From Burkholderiales bacterium (GTDB taxonomy: Bacteria > Pseudomonadota > Gammaproteobacteria > Burkholderiales > Burkholderiaceae_C): 55,560 nucleotides of DNA. Made by a program: the position numbers and the translations under genes. The stretch is taken from NCBI GenBank assembly GCA_018969975.1, contig JAGWXI010000007.1:1-55560 (forward strand), written 5' to 3'. Numbering within the stretch: position 1 is the stretch's first letter; every line of letters starts with the position of its first letter. The notes beneath the pieces were generated by a model. It was given only the letters and a program-made list of their open reading frames with translations, searched no databases and had not been told where the DNA came from. Positions 47,781 through 55,560 of this stretch are shown here, one piece after another.

Positions 47781-48545
47781 ATGTCCCCTAACCCACGCCA
47801 AGCATTGCTCCTAGAAGTTGTAAAAAACCAAGGTAGTGCATCCATAGAATTTTTGGCTGAAAAATTCGATGTCACTTTGCAAACTGTGCGGCGTGACGTA
47901 CAACGCATGGCCGAGGTAGGCTTGTTAACAAGATTTCACGGTGGCGTGCGTTTACCAAGTTCAACTACAGAAAATATTACATACAGGCAACGCCAAGTCC
48001 TTTCATCGGCGGCAAAAGCACGTATCGCCCAAGCAGTCGCTAAGCGTATTCCTCATGGATGCTCGTTGATCATGAATATCGGAACCACCATGGAAACCAT
48101 CGCGCATGCATTGATGCAACACAAAGAACTGCGGGTTATTACCAACAACCTCAATGTAGCGGCCATTTTGAGTGACAACCCAGAATGCGAAGTGATCGTG
48201 ACTGGTGGTGTAGTAAGGGGAATCGATCGCGGCATTGTGGGGGAAGCCGCAGTGGACTTTATTCGTCAATTCAAAGTCGATATAGGTTTGATAGGCATCA
48301 GCGGCATCGAAGATGATGGCACGTTACGCGATTATGATTTTCGAGAGGTAAAAGTCGCGCGCGCCATCATTGAACATTCTCGACAAGTTTGGTTAGCGGC
48401 AGACCACACTAAGTTCAACCGCCCTGCGATGGTAAAACTCGCACCAATGTCAGACATTGATTGTGTTTTTACCGATGAGCAACCCACCGCAGTATTTATG
48501 GAAATGATGGAACAAGCAGGCGTGGAATGTATTGTTGCTGCTTAA
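47781..48545 (+). CDS. glpR: Glycerol operon repressor GlpR (DeoR family)
   Basis: A 254-residue DeoR-family regulator. The N-terminal HTH is at about residues 19-43 (SASIEFLAEKFDVTLQTVRRDVQRM) with the typical LTRFHGGVR wing; the sugar-isomerase-like sensor domain has NIGTTMETIAHAL and IVTGGVVRGIDRGIVGEAAVDFI. GlpR represses glp genes and is released by glycerol 3-phosphate. It is divergent from glpS and lies 18 bases before glpK. No clear Shine-Dalgarno precedes the ATG. Confidence 0.93.
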   Translation: MSPNPRQALLLEVVKNQGSASIEFLAEKFDVTLQTVRRDVQRMAEVGLLTRFHGGVRLPSSTTENITYRQRQVLSSAAKARIAQAVAKRIPHGCSLIMNIGTTMETIAHALMQHKELRVITNNLNVAAILSDNPECEVIVTGGVVRGIDRGIVGEAAVDFIRQFKVDIGLIGISGIEDDGTLRDYDFREVKVARAIIEHSRQVWLAADHTKFNRPAMVKLAPMSDIDCVFTDEQPTAVFMEMMEQAGVECIVAA

Positions 48546-48563
48546 AAAAGGGAATGAATCACC

Positions 48564-50057
48564 GTGAAATATCTACTAGCACTTGACCAAGGCACCTCGA
48601 GTTCGCGCAGTATTGTGTTTGCTGCGAACGGTCATATCGTGGGCATGGCCCAACAAGAATTCCAACAAATTTACCCGCATCCAAGCTGGGTGGAGCATGA
48701 CCCGATGGAGATTTGGTCGAGTCAACTGGGAACTATGCGCGCAGCTTTAAAAAATGCCAATATTCAAGCAAAAGACATTGCATGCGTTGGCATTACCAAT
48801 CAACGAGAAACCACGGTAGTGTGGAACCGCAAAACAGGACAACCCATTTATAACGCCATCGTATGGCAGGACCGCCGTGCAGAACCTGTATGCGCCAAGC
48901 TACGCCAAGAGGGACACGACACACTGGTGCAATCCAAAACGGGCTTGGTGATCGATGCCTATTTTTCTGGAACCAAGTTGCAATGGATACTGGACAACGT
49001 GCCACAAGCACACAGCATGGCGGCGAAAGGCGAATTGGCATTTGGTACGGTGGATACGTGGTTGATATGGAATCTCACCAAAAGTCGGGTGCATGCCACC
49101 GATGTCAGTAACGCTTCGCGCACCATGCTTTTAAATGTGCACACCAACCAGTGGGACAGCGCACTCATGTCGATGCTGCAGATTGATAACAGCTTGATGC
49201 CCACAGTGCAAGCCTCATCGAGTGACTTTGGCGTCATAGATACTGAGTGGCTTGGACATGCCCTACCTATTGGTGGTGTTGCAGGCGACCAGCAAAGTGC
49301 CTTATTTGGTCAAGCTTGTTGGCGAGAGGGGCAAGCAAAGAATACCTATGGCACCGGTTGCTTTATGTTGATGCATACGGGCAATCAATTCCAAACCAGT
49401 CATAACGGACTCATCACGACTAGTGCGGCACAAACCAGTGCGCAGCCAGAATTCGCCTTTGAAGGAAGCGTTTTTATTGGTGGTGCCGTTGTGCAGTGGT
49501 TGCGCGACGGCATGCATGCGTTCAAAAATAGCTCAGATATTGAAGCGCTTGCGCAAACTGTGGCAGATGCTGATGGTGTCTTAATGGTGCCAGCATTCAC
49601 CGGCTTAGGAGCACCCTACTGGAATGCAGATGCGCGCGGCACGATTGTGGGCATCACGCGCGGCACGACTATGGCGCACTTCGCGCGCGCAGCTTTAGAC
49701 AGCATTGCGTTTCAAAGCACAGCGCTGTTGCAAGCCATGAGCAAAGACGCGGTAGAACACGGTGGCACACCCGTGCGTGAATTACGGGTCGATGGAGGTG
49801 CCTGTGCCAACAACTTGCTTATGCAAATACAAGCCGATTTATTGGGTATTCCCGTCATTCGGCCTGCTGTGATTGAAACCACCGCGCTCGGTGCCGCTTA
49901 CTTAGCCGGTCTGCACTGCGGTATGTTCAGTGATTTGAATGCGCTAGAGAAACACTGGAAAATTGACCGCGTGTTTGAGGCGAAGATATCTCATGACGAG
50001 GCGCAGCATCGAATGTTGCAGTGGGAACGTGCGGTGCGGCAGGCGGTTGCGCACTAA
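48564..50057 (+). CDS. glpK: Glycerol kinase
   Basis: A 497-residue FGGY kinase. It starts YLLALDQGTSSSRSIVF with the phosphate-binding DQGTSSSR (8-15), then GITNQRETTVVW and the second FGGY signature region GGACANNLLMQIQADLL. It traps imported glycerol as glycerol 3-phosphate, which is also the inducer that acts on GlpR. The start is GTG at 48564. The last 131 bases overlap the convergent dihydrouridine synthase gene. Confidence 0.97.
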   Translation: MKYLLALDQGTSSSRSIVFAANGHIVGMAQQEFQQIYPHPSWVEHDPMEIWSSQLGTMRAALKNANIQAKDIACVGITNQRETTVVWNRKTGQPIYNAIVWQDRRAEPVCAKLRQEGHDTLVQSKTGLVIDAYFSGTKLQWILDNVPQAHSMAAKGELAFGTVDTWLIWNLTKSRVHATDVSNASRTMLLNVHTNQWDSALMSMLQIDNSLMPTVQASSSDFGVIDTEWLGHALPIGGVAGDQQSALFGQACWREGQAKNTYGTGCFMLMHTGNQFQTSHNGLITTSAAQTSAQPEFAFEGSVFIGGAVVQWLRDGMHAFKNSSDIEALAQTVADADGVLMVPAFTGLGAPYWNADARGTIVGITRGTTMAHFARAALDSIAFQSTALLQAMSKDAVEHGGTPVRELRVDGGACANNLLMQIQADLLGIPVIRPAVIETTALGAAYLAGLHCGMFSDLNALEKHWKIDRVFEAKISHDEAQHRMLQWERAVRQAVAH

Positions 50058-51033
50058 ATCTGCCGAACTGCAACAGCAACCAGTCTGAGATAACTTGCGG
50101 ATCACTTACCGTGCGAAGCGTTAGGTAAGCGACTTCAGCCTCAACGAAATGCTTACGTAAAAAATTCAACCACTGCTTAAACCGTCCCGCCTGATGTTTG
50201 CGTGAAATACGCGCTTGCACCCGTTCCCAAAAATACACGAGATGCGGCAACATCTCTTGCCAAGTCAACGGGGCAAATAGTTGCTCGCTGCAACGGGATT
50301 TGTCTTTTACGCTTGTGTCAAAGTCTTTCAACGCCAAACCCAAGCCAGGATTCGTCACCATGCCTCGCCCGATCATCAGGTCGTAACAACTAGAGTCTTG
50401 TCTTGCACGCACAGCATCTTGCACATTCCATATTTCGCCATTAGCAATGAGCGGTACTTTGACACGCGCACGGATATCTGCAATACGCGGCCAATAGGCT
50501 GGGGGACGATAGCCATTCGCTTTGGTGCGCGCATGGATCACGATTTCGCTAACACCACCTGCCTCTAAGGCGAGTGCACATTCTTCTGCTTGCTGGTCAT
50601 GGTCAAAACCCAATCGCATTTTGGCGCTGACGATTTGGTGAGAAGGGACTGCAATGCGCACAGCGCGCGTAATGCGATACAACACTTCCGGGTCTTGCAA
50701 CAAAGCAGCACCACCGCCATGCCGATTGACTTGCTTGGCCGGACAACCAAAATTCAAATCCACACCATCGCAGCCCATACCCGCCACGCGCACTGCATTG
50801 TCCGCCAAACAATCGGGGTCAGACCCCAATAACTGGGGACGCACGGAAACGCCTGCAGGGGTGCGGCCACCATTGCGCAACTCGGGAACGACGCGCAAAA
50901 AGGCACGCTCAGGCAATAAGGTGTTGGTAACGCGAATGAATTCTGAAACGCAGCGGTCTACGCCACCAATGCGCGTCAACACGTCCCGCAGGACGCAGTC
51001 GAGCAGTCCTTCCATGGGGGCGAGGATGATCAC
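49927..51033 (-). CDS. dusC: tRNA-dihydrouridine synthase (DusC-like)
   Basis: A 368-residue FMN enzyme. It starts LAPMEGLLDCVLRDVLT; the catalytic Cys97 lies in NFGCPAKQVNRHGGGA; the tRNA and FMN site IVIHARTKANGY and LMIGRGMVTNPGL follow. It reduces uridine to dihydrouridine in tRNA; the DusC assignment (U16) comes from the MEGLLD form and length of the core. The start is GTG at 51033. Residues after about 325 form a tail of some 43 residues encoded antisense to glpK, longer than usual for the family. Confidence 0.88.
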   Translation of the reverse strand: MIILAPMEGLLDCVLRDVLTRIGGVDRCVSEFIRVTNTLLPERAFLRVVPELRNGGRTPAGVSVRPQLLGSDPDCLADNAVRVAGMGCDGVDLNFGCPAKQVNRHGGGAALLQDPEVLYRITRAVRIAVPSHQIVSAKMRLGFDHDQQAEECALALEAGGVSEIVIHARTKANGYRPPAYWPRIADIRARVKVPLIANGEIWNVQDAVRARQDSSCYDLMIGRGMVTNPGLGLALKDFDTSVKDKSRCSEQLFAPLTWQEMLPHLVYFWERVQARISRKHQAGRFKQWLNFLRKHFVEAEVAYLTLRTVSDPQVISDWLLLQFGRFSAQPPAAPHVPTATFDAAPRHEISSPQTRGQFSSVSLAHSNH

Positions 51034-51051
51034 CGGTGGCGCGCGCGTGGG

Positions 51052-52908
51052 TTATTTTTTGCTAGGCGGTAAATCGGTGCAACTACCGTGCGCCACTTCT
51101 GCTGCCATGCCGATACTTTCGCCCAGCGTGGGATGTGGGTGAATGGTTTTGCCGATATCGATGGCGTCTGCACCCATCTCAATAGCAAGCGCGACTTCAC
51201 CAATCATGTCACCCGCATGTGTGCCGACCATGCCGCCACCCAAAATCTTTCCGTGGCCGTGGGCTTCGGGAGAGTCGTCAAACAGCAATTTGGTCACGCC
51301 TTCGTCGCGTCCGTTGGCAATCGCGCGGCCAGAGGCTGTCCATGGGAACAAGCCCTTCTTCACTTTGATACCTTGCGCTTTAGCTTGGTCTTCGGTCAAC
51401 CCGACCCATGCCACTTCGGGGTCGGTGTAAGCGACGCTTGGAATGACGCGGGCATTGAAAGCGGCTGCCGCCAATTCTTTGTTGCCTTGTAATTCGCCAG
51501 CGATCACCTCAGCCGCCACATGCGCTTCGTGCACGGCTTTATGCGCCAACATGGGTTGGCCGACGATGTCGCCAATTGCAAAGATATGTGGCACGTTGGT
51601 GCGCATTTGGATATCCACGTTGATAAAGCCGCGATCAGTCACAGACACGCCCGCTTTTTCTGCGGCAATTTTTTTACCGTTGGGCGTGCGACCTACTGCT
51701 TGCAAGACCAAGTCGTAGACCTGTGGTGCTGGGGCAGTGCCGCCCTCTTCTGCGGCCGCGAACGTCACTTCAATGCCTTTGGCCGTGGCTTTGGCACCCA
51801 CGGTTTTGGTCTTGAGCATGATGTTGTCAAAGCGGTGTGCATTCATTTTTTGCCACACTTTGACCAAATCACGGTCAGCGCCTTGCATCAAACCGTCCAT
51901 CATTTCGACTACATCTAAGCGCGCACCTAGGGTGCTGTAGACGGTGCCCATTTCAAGACCAATGATGCCGCCGCCCAAGATCAACATACGTTTAGGTACT
52001 TCTTTGAGTGCCAAGGCGCCCGTGCTATCAACTACGCGCGGATCTTCAGGCATGAAAGGCAGACGCACAGCTTGTGAGCCTGCAGCAATGATGGCTTTCT
52101 TAAAGGCCACCACTTTTTTACTGCCTGTTTTGTCTTGGCCAGTGCCGTTGGTTTCTTCTACCTCTAAGTGGTTGGCTCCGACAAATGCGCCATAGCCACG
52201 CACAGTGGTGACTTTGCGCATCTTGGCCATAGCGGCCAAGCCACCGGTCAATTTGCCGATCACTTTTTCTTTGTGACCGCGTAGCTTGTCGATATTGAGT
52301 TTGGGTTTTCCAAAATCCACACCTAAATCGGCCATGTGGCTGACTTCGTCCATCACCGAGGCTACGTGCAAAAGTGCTTTGGATGGAATGCATCCCACGT
52401 TCAAACACACGCCGCCCAAGGTGGCATAACGCTCGACGATCACAACGCTCAAGCCAAGGTCTGCGGCTCTGAAAGCTGCGGAATATCCGCCGGGGCCACC
52501 GCCCAAGACTAGGACATCACATTCGATGTCGGCAGAACCACCAAAAGAGGCGGCAGTCGGTGCGGGTGTTGTTAGAGCATTTTGTGCAGGCGCAGCTGGG
52601 CTATTAGCAACATTTGCAGGGCTAGCGGCTGTTGCAGAAGCACCTGAAGCTGAACCAGATGCGTCACCAGCATCCCCCTCCAGAACCAAAACAACCGACC
52701 CTTCTTTGACCTTGTCACCCAACTTGACGCGCAGTTCTTTCACCACGCCAGCGTGGGAAGAAGGAATTTCCATCGAAGCCTTATCGGACTCGACGGTGAT
52801 CAGCGATTGCTCCGCCTTGATGCTGTCTCCCGCTTTCACCAATAGCTCAATCACAGCGACTTCGTCGAAGTCGCCGATATCAGGTACTTTTATTTCAATC
52901 ATTGCCAT
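51052..52908 (-). CDS. lpdA: Dihydrolipoyl dehydrogenase with N-terminal lipoyl domain (pyruvate dehydrogenase E3)
   Basis: A 618-residue protein. Residues 1-80 are a lipoyl domain with the modified lysine in ITVESDKASMEIP; residues 81-125 are an Ala/Ser/Pro linker. The rest is E3: LGGGPGGYSAAFRAADLG, redox GGVCLNVGCIPSKALL, NAD site LGGGIIGLEMGTVYSTLG and active-site HPHPTLGES. E3 with its own lipoyl domain is known from Burkholderiales and Neisseria PDH complexes. It lies 16 bases after aceF. A second, simple E3 serves the sucAB cluster. Confidence 0.96.
   Translation of the reverse strand: MAMIEIKVPDIGDFDEVAVIELLVKAGDSIKAEQSLITVESDKASMEIPSSHAGVVKELRVKLGDKVKEGSVVLVLEGDAGDASGSASGASATAASPANVANSPAAPAQNALTTPAPTAASFGGSADIECDVLVLGGGPGGYSAAFRAADLGLSVVIVERYATLGGVCLNVGCIPSKALLHVASVMDEVSHMADLGVDFGKPKLNIDKLRGHKEKVIGKLTGGLAAMAKMRKVTTVRGYGAFVGANHLEVEETNGTGQDKTGSKKVVAFKKAIIAAGSQAVRLPFMPEDPRVVDSTGALALKEVPKRMLILGGGIIGLEMGTVYSTLGARLDVVEMMDGLMQGADRDLVKVWQKMNAHRFDNIMLKTKTVGAKATAKGIEVTFAAAEEGGTAPAPQVYDLVLQAVGRTPNGKKIAAEKAGVSVTDRGFINVDIQMRTNVPHIFAIGDIVGQPMLAHKAVHEAHVAAEVIAGELQGNKELAAAAFNARVIPSVAYTDPEVAWVGLTEDQAKAQGIKVKKGLFPWTASGRAIANGRDEGVTKLLFDDSPEAHGHGKILGGGMVGTHAGDMIGEVALAIEMGADAIDIGKTIHPHPTLGESIGMAAEVAHGSCTDLPPSKK
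52669..52908 (-). repeat. Lipoyl-domain duplication, lpdA copy
   Basis: The first 80 codons of this lpdA and of aceF (54053-54292) encode paralogous lipoyl domains in the same operon, with an identical core around ITVESDKASMEIPSSHAG and clearly similar DNA. This is a within-operon domain duplication and a possible site for gene conversion. Confidence 0.8.
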
Positions 52909-52924
52909 AGTCTTTTCAATCCGC

Positions 52925-54292
52925 TTAGAGCAATACGCGACGGAAGTCGCTCAAGATTTGTCCTAGGTACGCGTTAAAGCGTGCGGCGGCTGCGCCGTCG
53001 ATGACGCGGTGGTCCCAAGTCAGGCTCAACGGCAACATCAGGCGTGGCTGGAAGGCTTTGCCGTCCCAGACGGGTTCCATCGTGCTCTTGCAGACGCCGA
53101 GAATCGCCACTTCTGGCGCGTTGATGATGGGTGTGAAGTATTTGCCGCCAATACCGCCAAGGCTAGAAATGGTGAAAGTCGCGCCCGTCATTTCAGCGGG
53201 GCCCAATTTGCCATCGCGTGCTTTTTTGGCGAGTTCGGACATTTCTTGGCTGATTTGTAAAACGCCTTTTTTGTCGCAGTCTTTGATGACGGGGACCATC
53301 AAACCATTGGGCGTGTCGGCAGCAAAGCCGATGTGCCAGTAGTTTTTGTACACCAGCGCATCGCCATCGAGCGAGCTGTTGAATTCAGGATATTTCTTGA
53401 GCGCGGCTACGCTGGCCTTAATCAAAAAGGCCAACATGGTGACTTTGATGCCTGACTTTTCGTTTTCTTTATTGGTGGATACGCGGAAGGCTTCAAGATC
53501 GGTGATGTCTGCATCGTCATGGTTGGTGACTGCGGGTATCATGATGGCGTTGCGTAGCAAGTTGGCGCCGCTGATTTTCTTGATGCGACCCATCTCTTTG
53601 CGCTCAATAGGACCGAACTTGGCAAAGTCGACTTTGGGCCAAGGAATGAGACCCAAGGCCGCACCATCGCCACCTGATCCCCCTTTGGCGGCTTGCGCTT
53701 TGGTCTGCGTGACGCCGGACATGACTGACTTGGTAAAGGCTTGCACATCTTCTTGTGTGATGCGGCCCTTGTTTCCACTGCCCTTCAATTCGTCTAAGGG
53801 CACGCCGAGTTCGCGCGCGAATTTGCGCACCGAGGGCGACGCGTGGGGCAAACCAACTGTTGTTCTACCAGGTGCGTGTGCGGGTACATCAATCACAGCT
53901 GAAGCCAAAGCAACTGATGCTGAAGACGTGGTAGCGGCAGCGGCTGGTGATGCAACAGCTGGCGCACTAGCCACAGTCACAGACGATGGGGCAGAAGTAG
54001 CAGGAGCAGCTTGCGAAGAAGCCGCAGGAGCCGCAGCAGGCGCACTCTCAGCGTCCACTCCCTCCAAGATCGCCAATAAGTCACCAATGTTGATCTTGTC
54101 ACCCAACTTAACCTTTAACTCTTTCAACACACCTGCGTGTGAAGAAGGGATTTCCATCGAAGCTTTATCTGACTCGACGGTAATCAAAGACTGCTCAACC
54201 TTGATGGTGTCACCAGACTTCACAAACACCTCAATCACCGCGACGTCTTTGAAGTCGCCGATATCTGGAACTTTTACTTCTATCAATGCCAT
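52925..54292 (-). CDS. aceF: Pyruvate dehydrogenase E2 (dihydrolipoyl acetyltransferase)
   Basis: A 455-residue E2 with a single lipoyl domain (lysine in TVESDKASMEIP), a long Ala/Pro/Ser linker (about 85-150), an E3/E1-binding domain (HASPSVRKFARELGVPLDELKGSGNKGRITQEDV) and a catalytic domain ending WDHRVIDGAAAARF. It transfers acetyl groups to CoA. Many relatives carry two or three lipoyl domains; here one sits on E2 and another on E3. The ATG at 54292 starts MALIEVKVPDIGDF; a start at 54316 would add eight residues. Confidence 0.96.
   Translation of the reverse strand: MALIEVKVPDIGDFKDVAVIEVFVKSGDTIKVEQSLITVESDKASMEIPSSHAGVLKELKVKLGDKINIGDLLAILEGVDAESAPAAAPAASSQAAPATSAPSSVTVASAPAVASPAAAATTSSASVALASAVIDVPAHAPGRTTVGLPHASPSVRKFARELGVPLDELKGSGNKGRITQEDVQAFTKSVMSGVTQTKAQAAKGGSGGDGAALGLIPWPKVDFAKFGPIERKEMGRIKKISGANLLRNAIMIPAVTNHDDADITDLEAFRVSTNKENEKSGIKVTMLAFLIKASVAALKKYPEFNSSLDGDALVYKNYWHIGFAADTPNGLMVPVIKDCDKKGVLQISQEMSELAKKARDGKLGPAEMTGATFTISSLGGIGGKYFTPIINAPEVAILGVCKSTMEPVWDGKAFQPRLMLPLSLTWDHRVIDGAAAARFNAYLGQILSDFRRVLL
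54053..54292 (-). repeat. Lipoyl-domain duplication, aceF copy
   Basis: This is the partner of the lipoyl-encoding segment at 52669-52908 in lpdA. The two protein segments align without gaps over about 75 residues and differ mainly after the lipoyl-lysine core. Confidence 0.8.
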
Positions 54293-54363
54293 ATCTGTCT
54301 CACTATGTATGTGCAAAACGCCCCAGCTTTTTCAACGCAGGGCAATTTGGCCAAGTTGAAAAT

Positions 54364-55560
54364 TTATGCGTAAAGCGGGTTGATCTTGTCGGTTTTGATG
54401 CCGTACTTTTTGATCGCCTCGGCAACCTTCTCGACTGGAACAGCGCCTTCTTCGCTCAAAGCTTTGAGCGCCGCGACCACGATGTAGTGGCGGTTCACCT
54501 CGAAGTGCTCGCGCAGTTTGCTGCGGAAGTCGGAGCGACCAAAACCGTCGGTGCCCAATACCTTGTAGGTGCGACCTTTGGGGATGAACGAGCGAATTTG
54601 CTCGGCGTAGGCTTTCATATAGTCAGTCGAAGCCACCACAGGGCCGACGTAGGGATCCAACTGCTGCGCCACAAAAGGCACTTTAGGCGTCTCTGTGGGA
54701 TGCAAGAGGTTGTAACGCTCTGCGTTTTGGCCATCGCGTGTCAACTCGTTAAAGCTTGGGCAACTCCAAACGTTGGCGGCAACGCCCCAATCGTTGGCGA
54801 GCAAATCACGTGCGGCGATGGACTCACGAAGAATGGTGCCTGAGCCGAGCAAGTTGACGCGCGGCGCCTTCTTGGCGCCCTCGCCTTGCTGGATCAAATA
54901 CATGCCCTTGATGATTTGCTCTTCGGTACCTGGCTTTAAACCGGGCATGGCGTAGTTTTCATTGAGCAAGGTGATGTAGTAGAAAACGTTTTCTTGCTTC
55001 TCTACCATGCGCTTCAAACCGTGGTGCAAGATCACGCCGACTTCATGGGCGAAGGTCGGGTCATACGACACACAGTTTGGAATGGTGTTGGCCATGATGT
55101 GGCTATGACCGTCCTCATGTTGCAAGCCTTCGCCATTCAAGGTGGTACGTCCAGAGGTGCCACCCAACAAAAAGCCACGCGCCTGCATATCGCCAGCCGC
55201 CCAAGCCAAATCGCCGATGCGCTGGAAGCCGAACATCGAGTAGTACACATAGAAAGGCACCATGATGCGGTTGCTGGTGGAGTAGCTAGTAGCCGCGGCA
55301 ATCCAGCTGCTCATGCCGCCTGCTTCGTTGATACCTTCTTGCAAAATTTGACCGGCTTTGTCTTCCTTGTAGTACATCACCTGGTCTTTGTCGACAGGCG
55401 TGTATTGCTGGCCAGCAGGGTTGTATATACCGACTTGGCGAAACAAGCCTTCCATACCAAAGGTGCGCGCTTCGTCGACCAAGATGGGCACCACACGGGG
55501 GCCGATCGCCTGGTCACGCAGCAATTGGGTCAAAAAGCGCACATAGGCTTGGGTGGTAGA
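54364..55560 (-). CDS. aceE: Pyruvate dehydrogenase E1 (homodimeric), C-terminal part (partial)
   Basis: The minus-strand frame is open from the window edge to a TAA at 54364 and gives 398 residues, beginning STTQAYVRFLTQLLRD. TFGMEGLFRQVGIYNPAGQQYTPVD, GISEAG-like INEAGGMSSWIAAATSYS and FGFQRIGDLAWAAGDMQARGFLLGGTSGRTTLNGEGLQHEDGH-type blocks identify homodimeric AceE, which decarboxylates pyruvate with thiamine diphosphate. The N-terminal half lies outside. It is followed by aceF after 71 bases. Confidence 0.95.
   Translation of the reverse strand, partial: STTQAYVRFLTQLLRDQAIGPRVVPILVDEARTFGMEGLFRQVGIYNPAGQQYTPVDKDQVMYYKEDKAGQILQEGINEAGGMSSWIAAATSYSTSNRIMVPFYVYYSMFGFQRIGDLAWAAGDMQARGFLLGGTSGRTTLNGEGLQHEDGHSHIMANTIPNCVSYDPTFAHEVGVILHHGLKRMVEKQENVFYYITLLNENYAMPGLKPGTEEQIIKGMYLIQQGEGAKKAPRVNLLGSGTILRESIAARDLLANDWGVAANVWSCPSFNELTRDGQNAERYNLLHPTETPKVPFVAQQLDPYVGPVVASTDYMKAYAEQIRSFIPKGRTYKVLGTDGFGRSDFRSKLREHFEVNRHYIVVAALKALSEEGAVPVEKVAEAIKKYGIKTDKINPLYA

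Noticed and set aside
29690-52908. Two lpdA genes as a sign of recent duplication or horizontal gain
   Set aside because: The E3 proteins differ in architecture and sequence, and each sits in its own dehydrogenase cluster, which is normal for this group.
53346-54359. Long open frame of 337 codons on the plus strand opposite aceF
   Set aside because: It is the mirror of the Ala/Ser/Val-rich linker and conserved domains of aceF, has no recognisable family motif, and aceF is certain.

Overview
This window is a stretch of core chromosome from a betaproteobacterium, most likely order Burkholderiales and plausibly family Comamonadaceae. The grounds are gene order and protein character: the run ndk-rlmN-pilW-rodZ-ispG-hisS-yfgM-bamB-der-hfq-hflX-hflK-hflC-hisZ-purA, a pyruvate dehydrogenase E3 with its own N-terminal lipoyl domain, and an ABC-type glycerol uptake operon. 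I cannot name a genus. No tRNA, rRNA, CRISPR array, insertion sequence, integrase or prophage gene was seen, and coding density is very high.

Layout. Bases 1-1268 (+) hold the end of pgi and two half-size ChrA genes. Bases 1290-4608 hold rlmB and an orphan YbbA-type ABC ATPase (-), with tesA and mnmH (+) divergent from them. Bases 4616-15481 (-) run from hfq through hflX, hflK, hflC, a DUF2065 protein, hisZ, purA, a phosphoribosyltransferase and a cystathionine beta-lyase, preceded by der and bamB. Bases 15496-21969 (-) continue upstream with yfgM, hisS, ispG, a short rodZ, pilW, rlmN and ndk. Bases 22068-25114 (-) hold rluB, scpB and rluD, with bamD (+) divergent from rluD. Bases 25859-29671 (-) hold a DinG-type helicase, an unknown exported coiled-coil protein and zapE. 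Bases 29690-35318 (-) are the 2-oxoglutarate dehydrogenase genes sucA, sucB and lpd. sucA has a structured leader that fits the Burkholderiales sucA RNA motif, and there is a clear intrinsic terminator between sucB and lpd. prpE, an isochorismatase-family gene, a small NlpC/P60 gene (+) and an MFS gene follow.

Bases 39972-50057 form a complete glycerol module. glpS, glpT, glpP, glpQ, a DUF2160 gene and glpV (ABC glycerol importer) are read leftward, then come a strong terminator, glpD and the MFS gene. glpR and glpK are read rightward from the same intergenic region, which carries four TGTTCG/CGAACA half-sites and a 14-bp perfect inverted repeat, a convincing GlpR control region. Together these genes import, phosphorylate and oxidise glycerol.

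Bases 49927-55560 (-) hold a tRNA-dihydrouridine synthase and the pyruvate dehydrogenase genes lpdA, aceF and the 3' part of aceE, which runs off the window.

Nothing looks like a new defence or mobile system. The points most worth a second look are the sucA leader, the terminators inside two operons, the GlpR operator cluster, the MFS gene coupled to glpD, the unknown exported protein coupled to zapE, a RodZ lacking its periplasmic domain, and the Dus tail encoded antisense to the end of glpK.
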